From the NCBI RefSeq assembly GCF_001401755.1, contig NZ_AVQK01000018.1, positions 1 to 64,000 of the forward strand: a stretch of DNA of 64,000 nt, given 5' to 3'. Of the stretch, positions 8,392 to 18,507 are shown piece by piece (the stretch's first letter is position 1; each line of letters opens with the position of its first letter). The DNA comes from Aquimarina longa SW024 (lineage in GTDB: Bacteria > Bacteroidota > Bacteroidia > Flavobacteriales > Flavobacteriaceae). Made by a program: the position numbers and the translations under genes. The notes under the pieces are model-generated. The model did no database searches. It saw nothing but the letters and a program-made list of their open reading frames with translations, and was not told where the DNA came from.

Positions 8392-9498
8392 CTAATCTTT
8401 AAATTCCTCCCAGTGTGTAAATTTAGATTTTATCCTAGTCTCTTTGGGGTTTAAAGAATTAGTATCAAGTAGTTTTACATTGAAAAGAGGCTTTGCATGA
8501 CCACTCATCATTTGAAACATTCTCTGTTTTTCTATTATCTTATGTGCTATAATATTTTGAAAAATATGACGTATCCATTCAAAGTCAACTCCCATACTAT
8601 ATCCCATGTGATTTATGGATAGTTCTGAAAATCTATACTTTGGTCCTATTTCGTCTACAAAACCATGTTTATAAAACTCCCCAAACTTTCCTCTTCCTTC
8701 TCCTTCTCCAAATTCATTAAGCCCAAGCTCTCCTCCAGGTAAAATATTTTGTTCTCTATAATAACTTGTTTTATCTCTTTTTCCTGTTAATAGTCTCATC
8801 ATTAATAACCAATCTCTAAATCCTACACCTATAGCGGCACTTTTATGGCTATCATTACCATCTGCTAACCTCAGCCATTGAAATGGTGTTCCATCATTTT
8901 CATAAGACAGTCTTAAATCCGCATTATTAAAAGAAAACTTCCCAGTGGTTTGATCGAATTCTGACATTTTTCCTAATCCATGCCATTTATTTGTACTTAA
9001 ACTTATACTTCCATAACCATAATCATATTCTGCCATTGCAGAATTTCTAATTTGTATTCCACTCTTACCTGTTTTATAATAATCTGAAAAATATGTCGTA
9101 GATATCTGATGTGAAATATGGAAATTCCCGATAACTAACGATGTAAAGCTTAGTTTTAAACCAAATTTAACCCCATCCGTACCAAAGGATATATAAAATC
9201 CAAAAGTTGGAGGATCTGGGCAATTTGGACAAAGATTATTATTACTATTTTTGCCAGCTTTTTGAGTAGCAGAAAAATTACTGGAATTATATTTTGTTAA
9301 AGCAGCATTTTCTAATTCATACACTCGTTTAAGTGACTCTTCTGTGAATTTAATTATGCTATCATCAGATATTAATTTGCTAAGATTAAAATCATCTGTC
9401 TTTTTACTATTATTCTGTACAATTTGTTTTATATTTTTTCCTGTTGAAAAATGCAGCCTATTATTGGCTAATTCAGTTTTTTTATCGTATGTGTTCAT
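8392..9498 (-). CDS. Putative eCIS cargo: polymorphic toxin type 23-like protein
   Basis: 368 aa. Residues 1-35 carry a motif shared with the next gene upstream (YDKK(T/S)EL … KNI). Residues ~98-350 look like the polymorphic toxin type 23 (Ntox23-like) domain: repeated GYGSISLS/FSFNNADLRLSYENDG strands, then HKSAAIGVGFRDW, RLLTGKRD, GKFGEFYKHGFVDEIGPKYR, GVDFEWIRH..QN. The biochemical activity of that family is not known to me. Signal peptide, immunity gene and membrane segment are absent. Position between the tape-measure and ATPase genes fits a payload loaded into the tube. A CPNCP pair (residues 92-96) separates the N-terminus from the domain. Confidence 0.68.
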   Translation of the reverse strand: MNTYDKKTELANNRLHFSTGKNIKQIVQNNSKKTDDFNLSKLISDDSIIKFTEESLKRVYELENAALTKYNSSNFSATQKAGKNSNNNLCPNCPDPPTFGFYISFGTDGVKFGLKLSFTSLVIGNFHISHQISTTYFSDYYKTGKSGIQIRNSAMAEYDYGYGSISLSTNKWHGLGKMSEFDQTTGKFSFNNADLRLSYENDGTPFQWLRLADGNDSHKSAAIGVGFRDWLLMMRLLTGKRDKTSYYREQNILPGGELGLNEFGEGEGRGKFGEFYKHGFVDEIGPKYRFSELSINHMGYSMGVDFEWIRHIFQNIIAHKIIEKQRMFQMMSGHAKPLFNVKLLDTNSLNPKETRIKSKFTHWEEFKD

Positions 9499-9720
9499 AA
9501 TAATTCTGTATTAAGTGAAAATTTAATTTTTCAGAGTTTATTACTATAGAGTCGCTTCAACAAGATTAATCCTATAGTTGCGATTTTCTGTATTTATTTT
9601 TTTGAAATGTCATATAGAAAAGTTGCCATATTTTAAAGCTTAAAAAATCTGATTTTCTAACCTAGTAAGTATAGAGTATTGAAGGGAGCTGATTTCATTG
9701 AGTTTATTAACTAATTGATA

Positions 9721-9783
9721 TCATTTAAGTACAAGAAACATGCTTTTATCAGGATCTGTACCTGGATTAAACCTAATACCTAG
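9721..9783 (-). other. Protein-like fragment behind the stop of the second cargo gene
   Basis: In the frame of the cargo gene at 9790-11148, after two TAA stops, 20 sense codons read LGIRFNPGTDPDKSMFLVLK before a TGA. The composition looks like a real C-terminus and could be an eroded tail or the remnant of another gene. It is short enough to be chance. The rest of 9499-9789 shows no gene. Confidence 0.2.
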
Positions 9784-9789
9784 TTAATT

Positions 9790-11148
9790 TTAATCTTTAC
9801 TAGCCATATTTATCAATTGTTTTAATTTAAGGTAACTACCTGTCATTGCTCCTGTAGCAGGTTTTACAGCTTTTTTAGGGAAACTTGACATCAAAGCAGC
9901 TTTTGATGCTTGAACTCCTTGATTAATTTTTACTACCCCTACAGCTAAAGTACCATAATCATACACATTTTTCCCAATTGATTCCGATCCAGTTGCAACT
10001 TTTGAAAGCTCTCGTAATCCTTGCCTGATATAAGGGTCATTTGTTTTGTCTCCATCTTCATAATCATTGGTTAGTTTTCGATAAATCACCCCTACTTTAG
10101 TTATCATATTATCACCTGTCACGAAAAAAGCTATCGTGGTAGCTGGTATCAAACTCGCACTAGCTCCTAAAGTAGCTGGAGTCCCCACAACTTCCGTCAC
10201 TAAGGCTTCTCCACTTAAAAAAAATAAGTAAGTATTGGTTGCTAATTCCAATACATCAACAACACCTTCTACAATTCCTGTATATCCTCTTTTTGTTGAT
10301 TTTGGTTTTTGAGTTGGCCTTTTGGCTATTTCAAAGATGTCAGAAAACCTAAATCCGGTTTTTTTGATCGTCCAAATATTCTCTTTAAAACCATTGGCAT
10401 TCTCTTTCGTTATCCTGGACAGGTATTCTATTACAAGAAGCCCTCCCTCACTCTCTTCAGTATATTTTAAGTCTGCTACATTTTTTTTCCCAATAAATGC
10501 GAAATGCCCCAATTGAAAATACTCTGGATTGCGTTTAATATGAGGGGCACCATTAAGCTTCCCTTCTCTTATTAAATATTTGGTTACATCTCTTTTCACC
10601 CAATTCTTTCCTTCAAATGGGATCGATCTATTTTTTGAATGTAAAATTAAAGATAGAACTTGTAGTGTAATGTAATAATTGTTTTTTTTCAAAGCCGCGT
10701 CAAGTAAGTTGCCAAAAAACTGAGATCTCACTTTTAAAGTTGAATCCGCAGGGGAGGTGTCAATATTTTTGATTTCTGTTTCAAATGTAAAATTCAAAGC
10801 ATATTTTCCTAACAACTTAACATCAACCTTATTTTTTGATTTTGTTTTCAGAATCATTACTGGAGCTCCTCTTTGTATCAAAACACTTTCCCTTCCTGAA
10901 GTATTTTCCACAGGAATATAACCTGCTGTTGGCGAAAAATCATGAGTGTAAGGATACATTTGACCTTTTAAGGGTACAACTATTGATCTATTTATTGAGT
11001 AAATTTCTCCTTCTTTTAATCTATTTTTTCTCTTTTTATAATTTAAATTCTTTTGATCAAAATTTGATATCAATTCTTCAATATTCTTACTATTAAAAAT
11101 TTGTTTTTTATCATCAATTAACTCAGACTTTTTATCGTATTCCTTCAT
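9790..11148 (-). CDS. Putative eCIS cargo protein of unknown activity
   Basis: 452 aa from the preferred start; the frame is open from 11154, but the ATG at 11148 aligns the N-terminus with the neighbouring cargo (MKEYDKKSEL against MNTYDKKTEL, then KNIEELI against KNIKQIV). Residues ~50-120 hold a proline/valine-rich strand region (INRSIVVPLKGQMYP). Residues ~290-355 are hydrophobic and alanine/glycine-rich (VVGTPATLGASASLIPATTIAFFVTG), suggesting a membrane-inserting or hairpin segment. No family is recognised. Shared N-terminus, lack of a signal peptide and position between the tape-measure and toxin genes point to a loaded effector. It is separated from the next cargo by 291 bp. Confidence 0.6.
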   Translation of the reverse strand: MKEYDKKSELIDDKKQIFNSKNIEELISNFDQKNLNYKKRKNRLKEGEIYSINRSIVVPLKGQMYPYTHDFSPTAGYIPVENTSGRESVLIQRGAPVMILKTKSKNKVDVKLLGKYALNFTFETEIKNIDTSPADSTLKVRSQFFGNLLDAALKKNNYYITLQVLSLILHSKNRSIPFEGKNWVKRDVTKYLIREGKLNGAPHIKRNPEYFQLGHFAFIGKKNVADLKYTEESEGGLLVIEYLSRITKENANGFKENIWTIKKTGFRFSDIFEIAKRPTQKPKSTKRGYTGIVEGVVDVLELATNTYLFFLSGEALVTEVVGTPATLGASASLIPATTIAFFVTGDNMITKVGVIYRKLTNDYEDGDKTNDPYIRQGLRELSKVATGSESIGKNVYDYGTLAVGVVKINQGVQASKAALMSSFPKKAVKPATGAMTGSYLKLKQLINMASKD

Positions 11149-11175
11149 AAGCAATTAGTTTTTTAGTTTATCTAA

Positions 11176-12954
11176 TCAAGCTGCCTCCCAATCCACAATC
11201 AACATATTCTCTATCCAGGGGTGGTGGATATAGGTGATAGACCAGCTTAGTTTTTGTAACAGGATATCAAAAGGCCCTTTTTCTATGATCAAGGTCCAGG
11301 GAGATTCATCTTTGCGTATTGCCTTTGCTTTACGCTGCAAAAAATCGTGACGTAAACTTTCCCAGGTACAGCCATCCATGGGTTTCCAGTGTTGGTGTAT
11401 TGCTTCTAGCAACTCATCCAATTGGGTGGCTAACACATCGTAGATAGGTTTTGTATCTATCTTTGGTAAAGGTTCTTCTTCAGGCCATCCTGCCAATAAT
11501 TTGGCAACAAACATTGATGATTCTTCAGGGGCTTTATCTCCTGTTGCCAAATAATGAATGACATACACTGCTTGTAACCGATATTTATCTGTTTCCCAGC
11601 GTTCTTCTTTATCCAACCAATCCAATTGTTTAAACAAAGAAGGAAGAAATACATGTAACAACACAATACCTGCATTAGAGGTATAAATCTCTTCTGGAAA
11701 CTTGTTTTCTTGCTCTGATTCTACATGTCTGGCTATTTCTTTCCATATTTCTTCTTTGGTTACTAACTCATTTTTTATTGCTTCCGAATTGTCCGGAGTT
11801 TTAAACTCTTCCTTCGTATCTACAGTTAGGTTTTGAATCTTTTTGGACGAAACATCCATAAAATTGGAAAATAGCTTTTTGGGCAATTCATTGTCTTTCC
11901 AGTATTGCAATAATTCGTTTTGTAAGGTTCCTGACAAAAGTTGTATTGGTTTTACCTCTTTCTGCTCAATAACCTGTAAAGGGTTTTTATAGATTAACGG
12001 GTTTAGTGATTGTAGCTGTAAACAGCTATCAGTTAAAAATCGTCGAATCTCCTGGTGTTGCGTTGTACCTATTGCCGGGTCTGTTATCCACTCAGTCATT
12101 TTTTTTATTACTATAGTCGCCCAATCCCATTTTGTATTATGATGATTTACCCAATTTTTAAAGATGTTTGGTGCTATCCACATAATCCATCGTTGACGTG
12201 CATTAGTATCAATAATTAGAAGTTGAGAGATTTCCTGCCATTGTTCTTTTCTCCATTCTGTAGTATCAATATTCTCGTTTGATATACTATACCAAGGAGT
12301 CACACCTTTCTTAAGATAATATATTATTCCCTGCATCATCCTATCTACACCAGTATATAGCCCCTCTAATTGTACTTTTGTTTGTAGTATATTAGCTTCA
12401 TCCCATTCTTTATTTTCAGAAATTTCCTGAAAATAATTATTGCCTGGTTCTTTGCTTTTTCCCAAAAGTAAACTCTCTAAATTCTCTTTCAATTGTTTAT
12501 CTTCTTTCTGAAAATTTGCTACTCGATTTTCATTATTTTGAGGGTCACCAATACTATTTTGTTCATTCTCTTGCTCAGTTCCTGAATTGAAATCTTGTAT
12601 TGTACTATTGTGATTTTTATACTCTTTCATCTCTGATGTCAAAGATGCTATATCTAAATTCGGATTTTCTTTTAAAATCTCTGATCCTTCTTTTCTAAGT
12701 TCACCTATAATACCATGAACACAGATATCAAACCAACCGGTCAGATCCTGGGCATAGACATCAATTTCTACTTTGTCATATACGACCACCTTTGATTGAT
12801 CAGATAGTTTTTCTAATGCAAACCCTAATAGGCTGATTAACTCATCTTTAATACGTTCTATAAGTGTAATGAGGGTAGCTCCATCCAATGTCATTTTAGC
12901 GGCATAAAAATCAACCTGTAGTTTACCAATCAGTATTTCATCATTTCCTTTCAT
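11176..12954 (-). CDS. eCIS tape-measure-type protein (CIS_TMP, Afp14-like)
   Basis: Predicted tape-measure protein that sets tube length inside the particle. The start matches the CIS_TMP family pattern (LIGKLQVDFYAAKM…) and Trp-rich repeats recur through the C-terminal half (GIVLLHVFLPSLFKQLDWL, AVYVIHYLATG, LPEEE-like and LQRKAKAIRKDESPWTLIIEKGPFDILLQKLSWSI). Residues ~115-190 are low-complexity, Asn/Glu-rich and probably a linker. It is 592 aa, with 16 bp separating it from the Afp12-like gene, and the cargo genes come immediately after. Confidence 0.85.
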   Translation of the reverse strand: MKGNDEILIGKLQVDFYAAKMTLDGATLITLIERIKDELISLLGFALEKLSDQSKVVVYDKVEIDVYAQDLTGWFDICVHGIIGELRKEGSEILKENPNLDIASLTSEMKEYKNHNSTIQDFNSGTEQENEQNSIGDPQNNENRVANFQKEDKQLKENLESLLLGKSKEPGNNYFQEISENKEWDEANILQTKVQLEGLYTGVDRMMQGIIYYLKKGVTPWYSISNENIDTTEWRKEQWQEISQLLIIDTNARQRWIMWIAPNIFKNWVNHHNTKWDWATIVIKKMTEWITDPAIGTTQHQEIRRFLTDSCLQLQSLNPLIYKNPLQVIEQKEVKPIQLLSGTLQNELLQYWKDNELPKKLFSNFMDVSSKKIQNLTVDTKEEFKTPDNSEAIKNELVTKEEIWKEIARHVESEQENKFPEEIYTSNAGIVLLHVFLPSLFKQLDWLDKEERWETDKYRLQAVYVIHYLATGDKAPEESSMFVAKLLAGWPEEEPLPKIDTKPIYDVLATQLDELLEAIHQHWKPMDGCTWESLRHDFLQRKAKAIRKDESPWTLIIEKGPFDILLQKLSWSITYIHHPWIENMLIVDWEAA

Positions 12955-12970
12955 TTCTTTTATATCATTT

Positions 12971-15900
12971 CTAATTGGTGACCATTAATACAAGTTGTAC
13001 AATAAGTTTATCTTTGACATACCTAAGAAGGTATTCTCCAGGTGTATCTATGGTCAATTCTGTAAAAGATATCTTTGATTTTTCTTCTGTCAAAATAAAA
13101 TGATCCATTTCTTTAAGTTGCCCGTTCTCTTCACTATACATGAATAAGTCACCTCCAAAAGGTTTTCCTTCAAAAACATATTCTTTATTTTGATTTCTAT
13201 CGATTTCTAAAAATGTGATAGGGTTATTATATTCGTCAACAAGTGGCTCGCTGCCATCTGTGTCATAGGCATAAATAAAAATTGGGGTTGCTTTTTTATT
13301 TACGTATACGAATACTTCTTTGCTTTTTTCTACTCCGTCTGGATAATAATCAATCCGGAACTGACCTATCCCATTTAACGCTGCAAATCCTTTTCCTTGC
13401 TGGGTTATAGGAAGTATTCTAGAAGTAATTTCTACAGTTTCTTTTTCTATCCATTCATCTGTTTCCTTAAAAAATATTCTATAATTCCCTCCAATTCTAC
13501 TCACACTTATATAATGGATATCAACCTCCCCCAACCAAAATGCAATAGTTTCATCTATCGAAGTAAATTCATTAGCATAAGCATCCAGTACTTTTAATTC
13601 GGGTTCTATAGGGTCCTGTAAACTTGTGATCAATTGGTTATGAATCTCTGTCCATCGTTGATAATTTTCTGAATTATCATCTATTAAATGAGGTTTTACA
13701 TTTTGTAGTATTTGCAACCACTCTAGGTAAGCAGTTTCAAAACGTTTCCCATATTCATGATCCATCCAACATATATTGACGGTAATATGCGCTGGTGTTT
13801 CTCTATAAATAATAGTTTCTGTATACTCTCTAAAGTGGCTATCTTTAAACCGTCCTGCATCCTTAGGTAATACTACGGAAATATGAAAAGAATATGGGTC
13901 TTTTTCTAATTGACCGTTACCATAAGATATTGCATTGGTGTTAAATTCTAATAAAATTTGTTCATCGGTTTTGGGTCGCAACAATATATGCTCTACAACA
14001 TGCATTCCTTCTACATCTATATCAAAAGAATCTTTTCCTCCAAAGATAGGTTGGTTACCCGTTTGTCTAATTCCTAAAAGTCTACACAATCGTTGTTTAT
14101 ATCCAGACACAATTTTATTATCCTGTCCTTTTATATCATTATTATCTTTACCATTATAATCAAAACCATTAGCTCGTTTTGTTGCCACAGCCTGATAGTC
14201 CTGAGCAAATAACTCTTTATCTTTAATTAATTCTGTAAGAATTTTGCCCCTCTTTTTTTCATAATCTTCATACTGACTGGGGTCTTTTAGGATTTCTTGA
14301 ATTTGACTCAATTGTATCAATGCATACTCCTCAAAGGTTTCTGCAAATCTTCCTAACAAATGATCTAGAAACTCATTACGACGTTGTAACCAGGTAAATC
14401 GATTCTGTGCTATAGATTGGTTATTAGCTGATTCCTCACTTCTCAGAAATTTTTGATAAACATTATCTAAATCGGTTTTGAACCGATCCCATGTTTCTCC
14501 ACTGGTTAAGAAGGGTTTGAGAAGAGGAGCTATATCTGGCACTTCATAGAGTGGTTGATGATGATAGGTACGATCAATACGATTACTAAAAGAAAAGAGT
14601 TCGGGTAAACTAGTTATCTGTTTCAGGTAATTAGCCAAAAGTTGTTCAAACGGTAAAAGGAAGGCTTTTAGTTGTTTTGCCAATGCTTTCCTTTCATCGG
14701 TTACATCATCAGCCAATCCATAAGTCCCTATACCATATATTTCTGGAAAATCATGTTGTACTGAATAATACTTATCTATTTTTCTATCAATGCCTGCAGG
14801 AGGTGTAAGATCATAATAAGGAGATTGCGGAATTTGATTTGTTTTGGCTGCGGCATGTTTTATTTCATAATACTTTTGTAATGTATCAAATGACAGAGCT
14901 GGTGTTACTGCATTTTGAGAAACGTTAAGTTTAGATTTCGTAAGGCTAAAACGGGGTTTATATGTTTCTGCATAGGTTAAATCCAGACAATCTACAACAT
15001 TACGACCAATGAGTCGATTATCTATATAACTGGAAATCGAAAAATCAATAATTGCTTCGACTCCTTCTACATTCATAATTAATCGTATCAGATCAGAGGT
15101 ATACACTACTGCTTTGTTTCTATTGGTTTCGAAACTCTGATCATCAATAAATCCATGTGTAAGCAAGGGACCATTAAATATCTTGTCGATCTCTAATCCT
15201 TTTTCTTTCATTTCGTTTAAGGTGTGAAATTTGATAGAAGGATTCAAAAATTCTGCTACTTGAAAATAGGCTTCTGCCAGTACCTCATTTGCATTATAAC
15301 CGGGTTTAATAATAATATCGCCAAATAGGGCTATTTCCTGAATACGGGAAGACATTATTTTTAAAATATCTTCTCCCAGATTTCGGTATCGATGTATATA
15401 ATTCCATACACCATTGGTTTCATAAATCAATTCATAAACCCTTTTTATCTTCTGTTGATATTCTTTAAAAACTGTTCCATTTGCTTTCGATAGGCTTTGG
15501 TATATTTGGTTTTCTAACTGAATTTGATACTCAAAAGCAATAGGAAAGGAGGTTGATTTGCTATTCGTTTTTTTGTAAGGTCCGAAAACGTTCCTTAGTT
15601 CATTTTGCAAGACGATCAATGAAGGAAGTGCATTATCAGCATTACAAATAGCCCTTGCTAAAATAGAAAATGCTTCTTCAGCTCCTTCGAGAATTATTCC
15701 GATCTGGATATCAAAGACCTTCTTAGAGATGTCTAAACTGATATTACCACTTACATCAATAACATTAATCTCTCGGATAGCCGCTTCATAATTACGATTC
15801 GATTGATTTGCCAGTTCATGCCAGTCAACCCATTGAATGGTAAATAAGACTTCTGTTTGCTCACCTATTTTTATAGGAATCTGTAAAGGGTCTTTTAATT

Positions 15901-16765
15901 TTACAGAAGCAGTAAGTGGTATATTATCGATGGTAAATTCTGCATAATACTCAAAAAAGAACTCATCATAATTAGCTTTATCAATGGCTATAAAATATGC
16001 TGATGCTTTCTCTTTTTCTAAATCAAGAAATTGAACCTTAGACTGCTCTAAATCGATATCTTTAAACCTCCAGTTTACCTCATCCCAGTATGGAAAAAGC
16101 ACAGAAAATTCGTAGTCTATACCATTGCCAATTGCTGCAGTTTTTCCCTCAAAATAGTTTTGATTAAGATCTTTTAAAAAATACGTTGACTGATGCTCAT
16201 CGTATTCGAATTCGATTTGAATTTCATACAATCCCTGCAGATTAATTTTTTCTGATTCGAGATAATTTCCTGCCTGCTGGTTCTCTAATATTGCTTTTAC
16301 AGAAAGGGTTCCTAATGGTTTTACAGTAGCGTGTGGATGATAATAGATATTTTTCTCTGACTGATTGGCAATAGCAGGCCATGCATTGCGTAATAACAAC
16401 CTCGATTTATAGGTATTTATACTATCTGGATGAGGAATATCTACGAGTACTTTTCGTATATCCAATAAGGTAACCGGATGATTAGGCAATACTACATCTG
16501 CAGGTGCCAGATCCATCGATGTAGTTTTATCTCCTGTATAAGATGCCAGTATGTCTTTGATATCAAAACCAGTGCGATAACTCAGATCTGCGATAGCCAA
16601 ACAAAGTACTTCTGCGATGGTTATCCCCGGATCACCCAAATTATGATCTGTCCACGTATCACCTGATAACTCTTTAATATGCTCTTTTAACAGAGAAATA
16701 AGTTCTTCGGCATTTAACATATGATGCCAAGTCATTTTTGATAAAGTAGATGTACTATTTTCCAT
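12971..16765 (-). CDS. eCIS baseplate wedge protein (Afp12/gp47 J-like)
   Basis: Large baseplate component (1264 aa). The N-terminus has the diagnostic wedge motif: LISLLKEHIKELSGDTWTDH then NLGDPGITIAEVLCLAIADL and YRTGFDI (residues ~18-70). In the middle ~500-600 are the J-like elements (ILKIMSSRIQEIALFGDIII, GYNANEVLAEAYFQVAEFLNPSIKF). The C-terminal ~200 residues are beta-rich and Ig-like (ISRIGGNYRIFFK…TPGEYLLRYV), larger than in Afp12 itself. It follows the third fibre gene by 41 bp. Confidence 0.9.
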   Translation of the reverse strand: MENSTSTLSKMTWHHMLNAEELISLLKEHIKELSGDTWTDHNLGDPGITIAEVLCLAIADLSYRTGFDIKDILASYTGDKTTSMDLAPADVVLPNHPVTLLDIRKVLVDIPHPDSINTYKSRLLLRNAWPAIANQSEKNIYYHPHATVKPLGTLSVKAILENQQAGNYLESEKINLQGLYEIQIEFEYDEHQSTYFLKDLNQNYFEGKTAAIGNGIDYEFSVLFPYWDEVNWRFKDIDLEQSKVQFLDLEKEKASAYFIAIDKANYDEFFFEYYAEFTIDNIPLTASVKLKDPLQIPIKIGEQTEVLFTIQWVDWHELANQSNRNYEAAIREINVIDVSGNISLDISKKVFDIQIGIILEGAEEAFSILARAICNADNALPSLIVLQNELRNVFGPYKKTNSKSTSFPIAFEYQIQLENQIYQSLSKANGTVFKEYQQKIKRVYELIYETNGVWNYIHRYRNLGEDILKIMSSRIQEIALFGDIIIKPGYNANEVLAEAYFQVAEFLNPSIKFHTLNEMKEKGLEIDKIFNGPLLTHGFIDDQSFETNRNKAVVYTSDLIRLIMNVEGVEAIIDFSISSYIDNRLIGRNVVDCLDLTYAETYKPRFSLTKSKLNVSQNAVTPALSFDTLQKYYEIKHAAAKTNQIPQSPYYDLTPPAGIDRKIDKYYSVQHDFPEIYGIGTYGLADDVTDERKALAKQLKAFLLPFEQLLANYLKQITSLPELFSFSNRIDRTYHHQPLYEVPDIAPLLKPFLTSGETWDRFKTDLDNVYQKFLRSEESANNQSIAQNRFTWLQRRNEFLDHLLGRFAETFEEYALIQLSQIQEILKDPSQYEDYEKKRGKILTELIKDKELFAQDYQAVATKRANGFDYNGKDNNDIKGQDNKIVSGYKQRLCRLLGIRQTGNQPIFGGKDSFDIDVEGMHVVEHILLRPKTDEQILLEFNTNAISYGNGQLEKDPYSFHISVVLPKDAGRFKDSHFREYTETIIYRETPAHITVNICWMDHEYGKRFETAYLEWLQILQNVKPHLIDDNSENYQRWTEIHNQLITSLQDPIEPELKVLDAYANEFTSIDETIAFWLGEVDIHYISVSRIGGNYRIFFKETDEWIEKETVEITSRILPITQQGKGFAALNGIGQFRIDYYPDGVEKSKEVFVYVNKKATPIFIYAYDTDGSEPLVDEYNNPITFLEIDRNQNKEYVFEGKPFGGDLFMYSEENGQLKEMDHFILTEEKSKISFTELTIDTPGEYLLRYVKDKLIVQLVLMVTN

Positions 16766-16806
16766 ATATCGTCTTAAGAAGAATTCGTTTTAATTTATAT
16801 GATGAA

Positions 16807-18507
16807 TTATTTTTCGAGTGCTGAGATTCGTTCTTCCTGATCAATTGCATACAGGGTAAGTTCTTCTACTTTTTTTAAGAGTAGCAGTACCGTATCCAAC
16901 ATATCCACTCCTTTACGTTCTACTTCTTTAGCAGAAGGTATTTCTGGGAGATGTTTGTACTTTTTTATATGTTTTTTTACTTTGGATAATGGCATTAGGG
17001 GATAGTTCTCTTCGAATACATAATCTGGTATTACAGATCCCTGATTTTTAACTATGATTTTGCCATATAATGTTAGATATGAGTTATTATTTCTACTATC
17101 CGGATGTAATATCATAAATGTAGCACTCCCACCGCTATAGTGATGACTAAAATAAAGAGGGGTTGAATCATATCCAAATGATTGGATGTTCCAGCCTTCT
17201 CCACTTCCTTCTCTATGTTTAACTACCAATGATTTTTTTACTTCAAGGCTGTTTGCTATTATTCCTCCATTAACATCCAGTTCTTTTTGTGGTTGAACAG
17301 TACCTATGCCAACCTTTCCAAGTAAAGCATTGTCCGTATTTCGTGTAGCCAATATGGTATTGCCTCCTACCGTTTTTATCAAATCTAAATAGCCTCTTTC
17401 TTCGTTATAACTTACCCCATCCCAATATGCATAGGGTACTTTAATTGCTATATTTGTAGCTCCTGAATTGCTATGATATCCTCTATCCTCAAAAAATAAT
17501 GCATTGTAATGTAAATTTTGCTTTTGGAAACTTAGCTCTAACTTAGCCCTGGGGTTTGTTGTACCTATACCTACGTTCCCATTTTCTCTTACCTGAAATA
17601 ATGGTGTTAGATCATCACCTATATTAGAAGCATCCTGACCAGAACCTCTATACTTCTTTCTTGCCACTGTAAAGGCATTTCTACCTCCAAATTCGTACAT
17701 CCAAACTATAGGAGAAGCTACATTGGCAGATCGGATTAAACCTAATCCGTTGGAGGTATTCCAATCATTGGTTATAACATTTATGGCTCCGTCACTTAGC
17801 TCATCGGTAGGAGGCAGGTTAAAAGTATTTACCAAAATGTTATTCTTAATAAGATTTCCTCCTCTTAACATGATACTCCTTTCACTTGGAGATGTATGAA
17901 TACATAGTTGGGCATCCGGATCTGTAGTTCCTATACCAATGTTACCATTCTCTTTTATAACAAACGGGTAACTTCCTGACGGTGAATTATACGTGTCGGA
18001 TTGCCAAATGCTAAAATCTCCATCTTCAGAATATACTCCCCAATCTCTTTTTCCTTCTCTTCTCCATAGCATCCCAACCCATTCATTGTTTGGTTCACTA
18101 TTTTCTATCATTAAAGGAGTGGCCCCTGATCTTTCTGGTTCATTGTATACACGGATATGTAGTTTTTTTTGAGGGTTTTCAACGCCAATTCCTATTTTAT
18201 CAGAATTCAAATAACTAATCCCTCCTGGTTGTAAATTAATACTATTTCCATTTTCTATTAACTTGATCCCTCCTCCATTAGCCACCAAACCCCCGTTATT
18301 TATTTTTACCTCTCCAAGAATAGTCAATCGCTTTCCGTTTTCGGGGTCTTGCCCAAGTCCGATTTCGTGTTGATTATTGATAAATAACTTATCAGATTGT
18401 TGCACGACCACAGAGTTAATCAACTTGGAAAACTGGGCTTCTGTAGGGCGATCTCCTGCTTCGAAAAAAGTTTTTAATTGTTTTCTGTTTTCTTTGTTTG
18501 AACTCAT
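16807..18507 (-). CDS. eCIS tail fibre paralogue 3 (566 aa)
   Basis: Receptor-binding fibre attached to the baseplate. Residues 1-~115 are the conserved head shared almost word for word with the two other fibres (FFEAGDRPTEAQFSKLINS, INNQHEIGLGQ). The shaft has repeated GNVGIGTTNP-type beta units at roughly 190, 310 and 390. The C-terminus differs from the other two: DYVFEENYPLMPLSKVKKHI, KYKHLPEIPSAKEV and a final heptad helix (VLLLLKKVEELTLYAIDQEERI), a trimerisation or chaperone tip found in many Bacteroidota fibres. No 59-aa gene follows this copy. Confidence 0.85.
   Translation of the reverse strand: MSSNKENRKQLKTFFEAGDRPTEAQFSKLINSVVVQQSDKLFINNQHEIGLGQDPENGKRLTILGEVKINNGGLVANGGGIKLIENGNSINLQPGGISYLNSDKIGIGVENPQKKLHIRVYNEPERSGATPLMIENSEPNNEWVGMLWRREGKRDWGVYSEDGDFSIWQSDTYNSPSGSYPFVIKENGNIGIGTTDPDAQLCIHTSPSERSIMLRGGNLIKNNILVNTFNLPPTDELSDGAINVITNDWNTSNGLGLIRSANVASPIVWMYEFGGRNAFTVARKKYRGSGQDASNIGDDLTPLFQVRENGNVGIGTTNPRAKLELSFQKQNLHYNALFFEDRGYHSNSGATNIAIKVPYAYWDGVSYNEERGYLDLIKTVGGNTILATRNTDNALLGKVGIGTVQPQKELDVNGGIIANSLEVKKSLVVKHREGSGEGWNIQSFGYDSTPLYFSHHYSGGSATFMILHPDSRNNNSYLTLYGKIIVKNQGSVIPDYVFEENYPLMPLSKVKKHIKKYKHLPEIPSAKEVERKGVDMLDTVLLLLKKVEELTLYAIDQEERISALEK

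Noticed and set aside
9499..9789. Immunity gene between the two cargo genes
   Set aside because: Apart from a 20-codon protein-like fragment with no start, the 291 bp have no open frame long enough for an immunity protein.
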